Below, piece by piece: positions 37,530 through 46,399 of a stretch of DNA of 64,000 nucleotides. The stretch's first letter is position 1, and the number at the start of each line of letters is the position of its first letter. A program made the translations under genes and the position numbers. Source of the stretch: Parafilimonas terrae (GTDB lineage: Bacteria > Bacteroidota > Bacteroidia > Chitinophagales > Chitinophagaceae); contig NZ_FOXQ01000002.1 of NCBI RefSeq assembly GCF_900115755.1, positions 248,001 to 312,000 of the forward strand, written 5' to 3'. The notes beneath the pieces were generated by a model. That model worked only from the letters and a program-made list of their open reading frames with translations. It was not told where the DNA came from and searched no databases.

Positions 37530-38930
37530 ATGAAAAAGTACTATTTATTACTGTTGTTGCTTACAGGTGCATTTGTTTCAAAAAACTTTGCACAGCAAAA
37601 TTCAGATGATGCATACACCAAACCGCTGGTGGATGTATTGCACGCAGTGGAACAACGTTTCAATATTTCTATCCGTTATCCTGATAGTTTGGTGAACGGC
37701 AAAACGTTAACGTATGCCGACTGGCGTTTCCGTGCAGATATTGATGAAACATTAAATAATATACTCACGCCGCTGGACCTGGTTGCAGCTAAAACAGATC
37801 CCGGCAAATACAAGATAAAAGCTTATGAATATTACAGAACGTCTGTAGAAGATGGCAAAGCAAAGCTGGAATATTTATCATCAAAATATCATGATAAACA
37901 AAGCTGGGAATTAAGAAAAGATTCTTTGCGTGGCTGCATGTTATCAGCTTTGCAGTTATCGCCCATGCCGCCAAAACCAACAACTGCGCCCATCATCAGC
38001 AATAAAAGAAAGCTGGATGGTTACAGTATTGAAAATATTGCTTTTGAAGTGTTGCCCGGCGTGTATATCTGCGGCTCTTTATATCAGCCAATAAATATAA
38101 AAGGAAAGATACCGGTGGTGCTTTGCCCTGATGGGCATTTCGGCGGCCATCGCTATCGCCCCGATTGCCAGCGCCGTTGTGCAATGCTGGCAAAGATGGG
38201 TTGCATGGCCATCAGTTACGATTTGTTTGCATGGAATGAATCTTTGTTACAATTCAATGAAGCCGATCATCGCCGCCCGCTTGCCATGACGGTGCAGGCA
38301 TTAAGCAGTATGCGCATCCTGGATTATATGTTGGCATTAAAAAATGCAGATACAAACCGCGTAGCAATAAACGGTGCATCCGGCGGTGGCAGTCAAACTA
38401 TGTTGATAACCGCATTGGATGACCGCATTAAATTAAGTGCGCCAATAGCTATGTTATCGTGTTATATGTATGGCGGCTGCCCCTGCGAAAGCGGCCAGCC
38501 TGTTCATCTTTGCGGTGGCGGAACAGATAATCCTGAACTGGCTGCAATGGCTGCACCACGCCCGCAATTAATTGTTTCAGATGGCGGCGACTGGACAGAC
38601 CATGTACCCCAGATTGAATTTCCTTACCTGCAAAAAATATATGGTTATTATAATGCAGCAGGCAATGTAGAGAATAATCATTTTGCTGACGAAGGCCATG
38701 ATTACGGGCCGAACAAACGCCAGGCGATGTATCATTTTATAGCAAAACATTTCAAGCTTGATTCAACAAAACTGCTCGATGCCTCCGGCAATTTTAATGA
38801 GCATGGAATAACCATTGAAGATAAAAAAGCATTGTATGTTTTTGGCGATAACGGGGAACGCCTGCCTGCTAATGCTATTCACGGTTATGATAAGCTGGAA
38901 ATGATATTTAATGAACTGAAAAAGCAATAA
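37530..38930 (+). CDS. Secreted alpha/beta-hydrolase esterase with N-terminal STN-like domain
   Basis: A 466-residue protein with a signal peptide (about 1-21). Residues 30-100 look like a secretin/TonB N-terminal (STN) fold (V-L-H-A-V-E-Q-R-F-N-I-S-I-R-Y, a middle strand pair and L-N-N-I-L-T-P-L-D-L). The hydrolase domain starts near residue 160, with nucleophile S284 in N-G-A-S-G-G-G and catalytic histidine H390 in D-E-G-H-D-Y; an acid is probably among D351-D357. Relatives include acetylxylan esterases and the RG-II pectin methylesterase BT1017, which is the most attractive match in this context. The stop codon shares a base with the next ATG (TAATG). Confidence 0.7.
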   Translation: MKKYYLLLLLLTGAFVSKNFAQQNSDDAYTKPLVDVLHAVEQRFNISIRYPDSLVNGKTLTYADWRFRADIDETLNNILTPLDLVAAKTDPGKYKIKAYEYYRTSVEDGKAKLEYLSSKYHDKQSWELRKDSLRGCMLSALQLSPMPPKPTTAPIISNKRKLDGYSIENIAFEVLPGVYICGSLYQPINIKGKIPVVLCPDGHFGGHRYRPDCQRRCAMLAKMGCMAISYDLFAWNESLLQFNEADHRRPLAMTVQALSSMRILDYMLALKNADTNRVAINGASGGGSQTMLITALDDRIKLSAPIAMLSCYMYGGCPCESGQPVHLCGGGTDNPELAAMAAPRPQLIVSDGGDWTDHVPQIEFPYLQKIYGYYNAAGNVENNHFADEGHDYGPNKRQAMYHFIAKHFKLDSTKLLDASGNFNEHGITIEDKKALYVFGDNGERLPANAIHGYDKLEMIFNELKKQ

Positions 38931-39790
38931 TGAAATTTTTCGCAATACTATTTTTAGGTTTGATATTAAGTGAAAGTTGCCTCGCACAAACTTCATCGCA
39001 GACATATAAAATTGGTTTAATTGATTTGATGTTGCTGAAGCGCCAGAAATTAGGTGCATTGCCGCTTGCCAAAGAACTCGGCGCAGATGGTTTGGAAATT
39101 GATATGGGCGGATTAGGCAACCGGCCAACCTTTGATAATAAACTCGTCATTGATTCTATACGTGAACAATACATGCAAACTGCAAAAGAAGCAGGTATAG
39201 AATTTTGCTCATTGGGTATGACAGGTTTTTACTCGCAATCATTTTGCAACCGCCCAAACATAGATAATACAATTGCTGATTGCATTAAAACCATGCAGCA
39301 AATGCACATTAAAATTGCTTTTTTACCAATGGGCATTCAATGTGATTTGGTGCAGCATCCTGAAGTAAGGGATTCTGTAGTAACAAGATTGAAAAGAGCA
39401 GGAGCAATGGCGGAGAAAGCTGGTGTTATCATCGGTATTGAAACATCGCTGGATGCAACTGCCGAAGTGCAATTGCTGAAAGATATTGGATCGCCTGCCA
39501 TTAAAATATATTTCAATTTTGAAAACCCTTTAAGCAATGGCCGCGATTTGTATAAAGAAATGGAGATATTAGGCCGCGATAATATTTGCCAGATACATTG
39601 CACCAACAAAGACAGTGTTTGGCTGCAATACGATAAGCAAATTGATATGCAGAAAATAAAATCCATTCTTGATAAATGGCAATGGAAAGGCTGGCTGGTA
39701 ATTGAACGTTCGAGGGATGCAACTGATCCGAGAAATGTGAAACGGAATTATGGCGCTAATGTGAAATATGTGAAGAGTGTGTTTCAATAA
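38930..39790 (+). CDS. Xylose isomerase-like TIM-barrel protein with signal peptide
   Basis: A 286-residue protein of the sugar-phosphate isomerase/epimerase (AP endonuclease 2-like) superfamily: G-A-D-G-L-E-I-D, M-A-E-K-A-G-V-I-I-G-I-E-T, I-K-I-Y-F-N-F-E-N-P, I-C-Q-I-H-C-T-N and L-V-I-E-R-S. Metal-ligand candidates are E in I-G-I-E, the N-F-E strand, H in Q-I-H and the terminal E in V-I-E-R. A leader (F-F-A-I-L-F-L-G-L-I-L-S, ending at C-L-A-Q, about residue 20) sends it out of the cytoplasm, which is unusual for a sugar isomerase but common for the Bacteroidota periplasmic relatives. Substrate unknown; isomerisation or epimerisation of a released sugar is likely. Confidence 0.7.
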   Translation: MKFFAILFLGLILSESCLAQTSSQTYKIGLIDLMLLKRQKLGALPLAKELGADGLEIDMGGLGNRPTFDNKLVIDSIREQYMQTAKEAGIEFCSLGMTGFYSQSFCNRPNIDNTIADCIKTMQQMHIKIAFLPMGIQCDLVQHPEVRDSVVTRLKRAGAMAEKAGVIIGIETSLDATAEVQLLKDIGSPAIKIYFNFENPLSNGRDLYKEMEILGRDNICQIHCTNKDSVWLQYDKQIDMQKIKSILDKWQWKGWLVIERSRDATDPRNVKRNYGANVKYVKSVFQ

Positions 39791-39825
39791 AATTATTCAA
39801 ATGTTTTAATCCAACCTTCATTCAA

Positions 39826-42597
39826 TTGTATAAAAACAAACTGCATATCATCTTCATTATTTGCTGCCTGCATTTTTTTATGCAGGCAAATGCACAGCAG
39901 ACTGAAAAAATTTATCTCTCCGGCACAGGCAATGATGACACAAAAACCTGGGAGTTTTATTGCACCGGCGGCATGAACGCCAACAAGTGGACAACAATCA
40001 ATGTGCCTTCCTGCTGGGAACTGCAGGGCTTTGGAAAATATGATTATGGCTTTGCCAAAGATAGCGTTCGCGGAAAAGAAAAAGGTTTATATAAATACCG
40101 CTTTAATATCCCTTCATCTTATAAAGGCAAAAAAATAAATATTGTTTTTGAAGGCGTGATGACGGATGCAGATGTAAAGATCAACGGCAAACCTGCAGGC
40201 GCTATTCACCAGGGCGCTTTTTATGCATTTAAATATGATATAACCAGGCTTCTGAAATATGGAAAAGAAAACCTGCTGGAAGTAACGGTTTCCAAACAAT
40301 CATCTAACACATCTGTGAATGCAGCCGAACGCGAAGGCGACTTCTGGATATTCGGAGGCATTTTCCGGCCTGTATGGCTTGAAGTGTTGCCGCAAGATCA
40401 TATTGAGCATGTTGCCATTGATGCAAAAGCCGATGGCATGTTTAATGCGCAGCTTGCAGTAAAAGGAATTGATAAAATATCCGTTCAGTTATTCGATGCA
40501 AGTGGCGAAAAATTTGGTGATGCTGTTTCTGTTGTTGCAAACGATTCATTCGTCAATGTCAAAACACAATTCAATCAGCCTTTATTATGGACGAGTGAAA
40601 CGCCTCATCTTTATAAAGCTGTATTCACCGCTTATAAAGATGATAAGCCGGTGCATATTGTGGAACAAAAATTTGGTTTCAGAACTGTTGAAGTAAAGTA
40701 CAGGGATGGCATTTATGTGAATGGCGTTAAGGTAAAAATGAAAGGCGTTAACAGGCATTCTTTCCGGCCTGAAAGCGGCAGAACAATGAGTAAGCAAAAC
40801 AGCATAGAAGATGTGTTGCTGATGAAAGATATGAACATGAATGCGGTGCGAATGAGCCATTATCCGCCCGACGATCATTTTCTTGATGTATGCGATTCGC
40901 TTGGCTTATTTGTGATGGATGAATTAACGGGCTGGCATCATTTTTATGATACGCCAACCGGCACAAAGCTGTTGAAGGAAATGACAGAGCATGATGTGAA
41001 CCATCCTTCAATCATTATCTGGTCTAATGGAAATGAAGGCGGGCATAATACAAATTTGGATAGTTTGTTTACAATTTTTGATATACAGCGCCGGCCTGTA
41101 ATACATCCCTGGCAATTGTTTGGTGGGTTTGATACACAGCATTACCGTGAATATAATTATGGCATTGGCAATTATGAAAATGGCAATGATATTATAATGC
41201 CTACAGAATTTTTGCATGGCCAGTTTGATGGCGGCCACGGCGCAGGCCTGGAAGATTATTGGGAAGAGATGTGGCACAACCCGCTGAGCGCAGGCGGTTT
41301 TTTGTGGGACTTTGCAGATAATGCAGTTGTTCGTAAAGACCTGCATGACTCGCTCGATACAGATAAGGATAGGGCCGCCGATGGCATCCTTGGCCCGCAC
41401 CATGAAAAAGAAGGAAGCTATTATACCATCAAAGAAGTATGGAGCCCTGTTTATTTTGAGCGAAGGATTATAACACCTGCTTTCGATGGCAATTTTAATA
41501 TTGAGAACCGTTATCATTTCACCAATATCAATCAATGCAGTTTTAGCTGGGCACTGAAAAACTTTGATACAACAATATCGAAAGAACAAACAGGCACGGC
41601 GATATCACCTGACATAAAGCCAAATGAAAAAGGCGTATTACATATACAACTTCCGCAGGATTGGAATAAATATGATGTATTGTATGTTACGGCTAAAGAT
41701 GCTTTTCAGCGTGAAATATTTACATGGAGTTTTCCCATCAGTACTCCTGGAACAATTGCGGCAAGACTGGTGACTACAGAAAGCAATGATAGCATACAGG
41801 TAACTGAACAGGATTCAGTATTGCAGGTAAAAATAAAAGACATAACCATTGCCTTTAACAGCAATAACGGTTTATTATTATCTGTTGAAAATGCTAAGGG
41901 TAAGCTGCCTTTAAACAATGGCCCGGTAGTGCAACAAGGTGTAAATGATTTTAAAGGATTTAAACATTATTTCGACGGAAAAAAATTAGTATTTGAATCA
42001 ATATTTGACCGGAAAGAAAGTTATAACACATTGAAGTGGACCGTTTATCCTTCGGGCTGGATAAAGATGGAAGTAAACTATTTCCCGTTGGAATACTTCA
42101 CTGATTTTGATGGCGTTAATTTTTCATTTCCTGAAAACGAAATCAAGTCGGTTAAATATATGGGTGATGGTCCATACCGCGTTTGGAAAAACAGGATGAA
42201 AGGAACCCGGTTTGATGTATGGAACAAAGCATATAATAATACAGAAACAGGAGAATGGCCCTGGGTTTATCCTGAGTTTAAAGGTTATTATGCCAACTTT
42301 TATGAAGGCCATTTCTTTACAAAAAGCAACAACAGTTTTATTGTGGCTGCTGAAACAGAAAACCTTTTCCTGCGCTTGTTTACGCCGGCATGGAAAACAG
42401 ATCAATGGCATAATTATGAGCCGATATTCCCTTCAGGCGATATATCTTTTATGAATGCCATCAGCAGCATTGGCACTAAAACGCAGCGCAACGTAACTAC
42501 GGGGCCAATGGGTGAAAAAAATATTTTTTATGATTATGAGAAAGACCCTTCAAGGGCGTTGCACCTTTCTCTTTATTTTAATTTTTCAGCTGAATAA
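39826..42597 (+). CDS. GH2 family glycosidase (candidate beta-galacturonidase/glucuronidase)
   Basis: A 923-residue secreted GH2 enzyme. The start is TTG at 39826, directly ahead of the signal peptide (about 1-24); no ATG fits. Domains run sugar-binding (45-195), immunoglobulin-like (195-300), TIM barrel (300-590) and a long C-terminal beta region. The acid/base is E404 in N-G-N-E-G-G and the nucleophile E461 in M-P-T-E-F. W-S-N-G-N-E-G-G differs from the LacZ pattern of the GH2 at 52439. RG-II side chain A contains beta-galacturonate and beta-glucuronate, both removed by GH2 enzymes in Bacteroides, so a uronidase is a good guess (inference). Last gene before a 191-base gap. Confidence 0.85.
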   Translation: MYKNKLHIIFIICCLHFFMQANAQQTEKIYLSGTGNDDTKTWEFYCTGGMNANKWTTINVPSCWELQGFGKYDYGFAKDSVRGKEKGLYKYRFNIPSSYKGKKINIVFEGVMTDADVKINGKPAGAIHQGAFYAFKYDITRLLKYGKENLLEVTVSKQSSNTSVNAAEREGDFWIFGGIFRPVWLEVLPQDHIEHVAIDAKADGMFNAQLAVKGIDKISVQLFDASGEKFGDAVSVVANDSFVNVKTQFNQPLLWTSETPHLYKAVFTAYKDDKPVHIVEQKFGFRTVEVKYRDGIYVNGVKVKMKGVNRHSFRPESGRTMSKQNSIEDVLLMKDMNMNAVRMSHYPPDDHFLDVCDSLGLFVMDELTGWHHFYDTPTGTKLLKEMTEHDVNHPSIIIWSNGNEGGHNTNLDSLFTIFDIQRRPVIHPWQLFGGFDTQHYREYNYGIGNYENGNDIIMPTEFLHGQFDGGHGAGLEDYWEEMWHNPLSAGGFLWDFADNAVVRKDLHDSLDTDKDRAADGILGPHHEKEGSYYTIKEVWSPVYFERRIITPAFDGNFNIENRYHFTNINQCSFSWALKNFDTTISKEQTGTAISPDIKPNEKGVLHIQLPQDWNKYDVLYVTAKDAFQREIFTWSFPISTPGTIAARLVTTESNDSIQVTEQDSVLQVKIKDITIAFNSNNGLLLSVENAKGKLPLNNGPVVQQGVNDFKGFKHYFDGKKLVFESIFDRKESYNTLKWTVYPSGWIKMEVNYFPLEYFTDFDGVNFSFPENEIKSVKYMGDGPYRVWKNRMKGTRFDVWNKAYNNTETGEWPWVYPEFKGYYANFYEGHFFTKSNNSFIVAAETENLFLRLFTPAWKTDQWHNYEPIFPSGDISFMNAISSIGTKTQRNVTTGPMGEKNIFYDYEKDPSRALHLSLYFNFSAE

Positions 42598-42651
42598 TAA
42601 CGAAGCTGGCTGATGAATACAATAACCATAAGCAATATTTGAAGGGTTGAA

Positions 42652-42682
42652 TATTTTTGTAAACGGCAGGGCAGTATTTTTG
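42652..42682 (+). promoter_or_regulatory. Candidate promoter -7 elements before the GH141 operon
   Basis: Two exact TATTTTTG matches to the Bacteroidota -7 consensus TAnnTTTG lie at 42652-42659 and 42675-42682, in the 191-base gap before the GH141 gene. No TTTG box stands at the usual 19-21-base distance, so only the -7 match supports the call. A GCAGG/CCTGC hairpin (42666-42687) overlaps the second element and could be an operator. Confidence 0.35.
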
Positions 42683-42788
42683 CCTGCACTCCTTTGCAGT
42701 AAAATCATCCATCATTACAGTAAATAGAGTTATTTTTTAAGGCAGTATGCGGTTCTACATTTGAACAGGTAACAAAGGAGCTTGCATA

Positions 42789-45302
42789 ATGAAATATACG
42801 ATTGCCTGCCTTTTTCTTTTATTGTTTGCCACTATTGTGCAGGCAGGTAATATTTATGTAAGTATAAATGGTGCGGATAATAATGCCGGCACAAAAGAAA
42901 AGCCATTGGCCACTGTTGCAATGGCGTTGCGCATGGCAAGGGAATGGCGGCGGTTAAATAATCCATCCTCCGCAAATGGAATACATATAATTGTTAGTGG
43001 CGGCATATATTATTTTGATGAATCATTATTCATTCGCCCGGAAGATAGCGGTACAAACAATAGTCCGACCTATATTGAAGCGGCAGGTAATGAACATCCA
43101 ATATTCAGCGGAGGCATACAAATAAAAGGCTGGCATCTTTTAAATAAAAATGTTGAAGGTTTGCCTGTTGATGCCAAGGGAAAAATCTGGGTAGCTGATG
43201 TGCCTTTTGTCCAGGGAAAGTTATTTGAGTTCAGGCAGCTTTGGATAAATGATGCTAAAGCCATTCGTGCAAAAGATACAAAGGGCGATGGCATGAACAG
43301 AATTTTAAACTGGAATAAAGAAGATGCATCGTGCTGGATACCCACACCAAAATTCACCAACATTCAAAATGAAAATGGTATTGAGTTTTTCATCCAGCAA
43401 TGGTGGGAGATTGCCGTACTGCGAATAAAAAAAATAGAAGTGCATGGCGACAGTACAAAACTTTTTTTCCATCAACCTGAAAGCCGCATTCAAAATGAGC
43501 ATCCGTGGCCTGCGCCCTGGATGTCACATGAAACAGGCAATTCGCCTTTTTACTTAACCAATGCAATACAGTTTTTAGATGAGCCCGGCGAATGGTATCT
43601 TGATGTACAACATCAGCAATTATATTACTGGCCGCGCAGTAATGAAGACCTTTCAACTGCACATATTACCGCTCCTTTTTTAGAAACGCTTGTGCAAATA
43701 CAAGGCACCGTTGATAATCCTGTTCAAAATATTTATTTCAATGGAATTTCTTTTGAACATACCGGCTGGCTGCGCCCTTCGCAACAAGGCCACGTGCCGC
43801 ATCAGGCGGGTATGTATATGACCGATGCTTATCAATTAAACCCTGCAGGCACTAAAGAAAAACCAACACTTGATAACCAGGCGTGGATTGGCAGGCCTGC
43901 CGCTGCTGTTCAAATAAACTATGCTGATAACACGGGCTTTGAAAATTGCAGGTTTGAACACCTTGCATCAACGGGTTTGGATTATAATAAAGGTGTTCAT
44001 AACAATACAGTCAATGGAAATCTTTTTAAAGATATTGGCGGCAGCGGCATGCTTGCCGGTGTATTTGCAGATGATGGGATGGAAATTCATTTGCCCTATA
44101 ACCCTAAAGATGAGCGTGAAGTTTGTGATGGTATGCATATAAGCAATAATCTTATAACTGATGTTACCAACGAAGACTGGGGCTGCGTTGGCATTGGTTT
44201 GGGATACACAAGAAACTCAGTCGTTGAACATAACGAAATAGTGAATGTGGGTTATACCGGCATCAGCATGGGATGGGGCTGGAGCGCTGCGCCAAATGCA
44301 ATGAAGAATAATAAGATCACCGCCAATAAAATTCATCATTACGGCAAACATAATTATGATTGCGCCGGCATTTACACTTTAAGCGCACAACAAAATTCAT
44401 TTATTGAAGACAATTATATTGACAGCATTTTTAAAGCGCCGTATGCGCATCTTCCTTCGCACTGGTTTTATTTATATACCGATGAAGGTTCGTCTTACAT
44501 CACCATAAAAAACAACCGGACGCCATCAATAAAATATTTGCAAAATAATAATGGCCCTGGCAATATATGGAGCAATAATGGCCCGCAGGTAAATGATTCA
44601 GTAAAACAAAACAGCGGTATTAAACCGGCTTATCAATGGCTGTTAAAAGAAAGAACAGCAAACGCTGTTCATCAGCCCATCAATCAGCAACACAAAGAAG
44701 TGATTGAGGTTGTAACCAAACAAAACGAACAATTAGATGTAAATAAATTAGAACAACTGCTTGCTGAAAATAATATCGGCAGGAATACGGTTTATCAATG
44801 GCAAAATCATTACGTAGCATTTGATTATATGCAAGATATTGGCGCTGTGCAATCGAAGCTGCGCAACGCTTTTCCCGGCGCAACAGTAAAGCCTTATTTC
44901 AATATGTATTATCAGTTCAGCAAACAAAAATATTGCGCTGATACAAGCGTTGCAAAAGCATGGGACAACATTCTTCTCACGGCAAATCTTGTTGACGATA
45001 AAAAAATGCAACAGGAATATTTGGATTATCACGCAACACAATTTGAAAAATGGCCTGATGTGGCAAAAGGTTTTTGCAATGCCGGTTTTCAGCAACTGCT
45101 TTGTTTTAAAAACGGCAGGCAACTGATATTGATTATAAGCATTCCAAAAGGTGAAAGCCTTGATAAGTTGAACCCAAAAACAGTGGAAAATAATCCGGAG
45201 ATGGTTGAGTGGAATAAATTAATGAGTAAATACCAGCAAGGCATTGAAGGCACAAAACCGGGTGAAGTATGGGCGTTTTTAAAACAACTGGAAAACAATT
45301 AA
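42789..45302 (+). CDS. GH141-type beta-helix fucosidase fused to a rhamnose-mutarotase-like domain
   Basis: An 837-residue secreted protein (signal peptide about 1-19). Residues 20-620 form a right-handed beta-helix with the GH141 pattern: G-A-D-N-N-A-G-T-K-E-K-P-L-A-T, G-G-I-Y-Y-F, W-I-N-D-A-K-A-I-R-A, then coils such as D-W-G-C-V-G-I-G-L and G-Y-T-G-I-S-M-G-W-G-W. GH141 includes the RG-II alpha-L-fucosidase BT1002. Residues about 655-837 are a different domain whose Q-E-Y-L-D-Y-H, W-P-D-V-A-K-G-F-C-N-A-G-F-Q-Q-L-L and M-V-E-W-N-K-L-M-S-K-Y-Q segments match the L-rhamnose mutarotase (DUF718) ferredoxin-like fold. The mutarotase part would equilibrate anomers of the released deoxysugar (inference). 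Confidence 0.75.
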   Translation: MKYTIACLFLLLFATIVQAGNIYVSINGADNNAGTKEKPLATVAMALRMAREWRRLNNPSSANGIHIIVSGGIYYFDESLFIRPEDSGTNNSPTYIEAAGNEHPIFSGGIQIKGWHLLNKNVEGLPVDAKGKIWVADVPFVQGKLFEFRQLWINDAKAIRAKDTKGDGMNRILNWNKEDASCWIPTPKFTNIQNENGIEFFIQQWWEIAVLRIKKIEVHGDSTKLFFHQPESRIQNEHPWPAPWMSHETGNSPFYLTNAIQFLDEPGEWYLDVQHQQLYYWPRSNEDLSTAHITAPFLETLVQIQGTVDNPVQNIYFNGISFEHTGWLRPSQQGHVPHQAGMYMTDAYQLNPAGTKEKPTLDNQAWIGRPAAAVQINYADNTGFENCRFEHLASTGLDYNKGVHNNTVNGNLFKDIGGSGMLAGVFADDGMEIHLPYNPKDEREVCDGMHISNNLITDVTNEDWGCVGIGLGYTRNSVVEHNEIVNVGYTGISMGWGWSAAPNAMKNNKITANKIHHYGKHNYDCAGIYTLSAQQNSFIEDNYIDSIFKAPYAHLPSHWFYLYTDEGSSYITIKNNRTPSIKYLQNNNGPGNIWSNNGPQVNDSVKQNSGIKPAYQWLLKERTANAVHQPINQQHKEVIEVVTKQNEQLDVNKLEQLLAENNIGRNTVYQWQNHYVAFDYMQDIGAVQSKLRNAFPGATVKPYFNMYYQFSKQKYCADTSVAKAWDNILLTANLVDDKKMQQEYLDYHATQFEKWPDVAKGFCNAGFQQLLCFKNGRQLILIISIPKGESLDKLNPKTVENNPEMVEWNKLMSKYQQGIEGTKPGEVWAFLKQLENN

Positions 45303-45308
45303 GAATTC

Positions 45309-46397
45309 ATGTTAAATATTGGAATATTAGGTTTAGGCGAAGGGCGCAGCACAATATCTGCTGCACTGCAAAGCAGTAAATGGAACTTAAAAACCATTTG
45401 CGACCGCAATGAAGCGCTGTGTAAACAACGCGCTGAAGCATTCAACTTTCATCATTACACAACCAATTATGATGATATGCTGAATGATGAAAGCATTGAT
45501 GCCATTGCCATTTACACGCCGGACCATTTGCATGCGCAACACGTTAAACAAGCCTTGCTGCATAATAAACATGTTATCTGCACCAAACCTTTTATTGATG
45601 ACCTGAAAGATGCCAGTGAATTATTACAACTGCAGCAACAAACCAATAAGAAAGTTTTTGTAGGACAAAGCTCAAGGTTTTTTGAACCGGCCAAACGCCA
45701 GCGTAAAGATTTTGAAGCCGGAGAAATTGGTGAATTAATAACCATTGAAAGCCATTATAATGCAGATCACCGCTGGTTTTTAGAAAAACCCTGGGCATTG
45801 GAGAAATCATTCAAGTGGCTGTATGGCGGCTTAAGCCATCCTGTGGATTTTATACGATGGTATTTGCCCAACATTCAGGAAGTGATGGGTTATGGCATGA
45901 TAAGCGCCAACGGCAAAGCAGCGGGCCTGAAGCATGAAGATGTTATGCACTTTATTTTTAAAGCAGATGATGGCCGCATAGCACGGGTAAGCGGCAGTTA
46001 TACAGGCCCCATTCAACCGGCGCAAAGAGATAGCGGTATGACCTGCATTCTTCGTGGCACAGAAGGCGCCAGCCAGACCGACTATCATGAACTGCGTTAT
46101 GCCATTACTGATAAAACGGGTGAAGAAAAAATTGTTACATGGGGCGATGCAACGCTTAAATATTATTTCCGTTTTGAAGGCCAGAGCCATCATGCAGGCG
46201 AGTATCAAAACTATCTTGAATATTTCGCAGATTCTATTGAACAAAACTTCTCTGCATACCCCGATATGCGTGAAGGCATCATCACCATTGCAGTATTAAA
46301 GGGAATGGATAAAAGTTTGCAAACCGGGAAGCCAATAATAATAAAAGAAATTCTTGAACAATATAATCTCGGCGGGCTCATAGCTCACAGCTACTAA
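45309..46397 (+). CDS. Gfo/Idh/MocA family NAD(P)-dependent oxidoreductase
   Basis: A 362-residue cytoplasmic dehydrogenase. The Rossmann motif is G-I-L-G-L-G-E-G-R (5-13), the family lysine is K93 in C-T-K-P-F and the substrate domain carries Y-G-G-L-S-H-P-V-D-F-I-R-W-Y. It is only distantly similar to the oxidoreductase at 4198-5277. Six bases separate it from the GH141 gene and it is followed after 2 bases by a symporter gene, so uptake and first oxidation of one monosaccharide may be coupled. L-fucose, apiose or aceric acid are all possible; the sequence does not decide. Confidence 0.85.
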   Translation: MLNIGILGLGEGRSTISAALQSSKWNLKTICDRNEALCKQRAEAFNFHHYTTNYDDMLNDESIDAIAIYTPDHLHAQHVKQALLHNKHVICTKPFIDDLKDASELLQLQQQTNKKVFVGQSSRFFEPAKRQRKDFEAGEIGELITIESHYNADHRWFLEKPWALEKSFKWLYGGLSHPVDFIRWYLPNIQEVMGYGMISANGKAAGLKHEDVMHFIFKADDGRIARVSGSYTGPIQPAQRDSGMTCILRGTEGASQTDYHELRYAITDKTGEEKIVTWGDATLKYYFRFEGQSHHAGEYQNYLEYFADSIEQNFSAYPDMREGIITIAVLKGMDKSLQTGKPIIIKEILEQYNLGGLIAHSY

Positions 46398-46399
46398 CC

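Noticed and set aside
41008-41589. Minus-strand open frame of 193 codons
   Set aside because: Antisense to the conserved GH2 active-site region; composition reflects the opposite coding strand.
46372-46396. CTCATAGCTCACAGC-like stretch at the end of the oxidoreductase gene as an invading repeat
   Set aside because: Similar short motifs occur near 6390-6440, but the match is too short and imperfect to claim a repeat.
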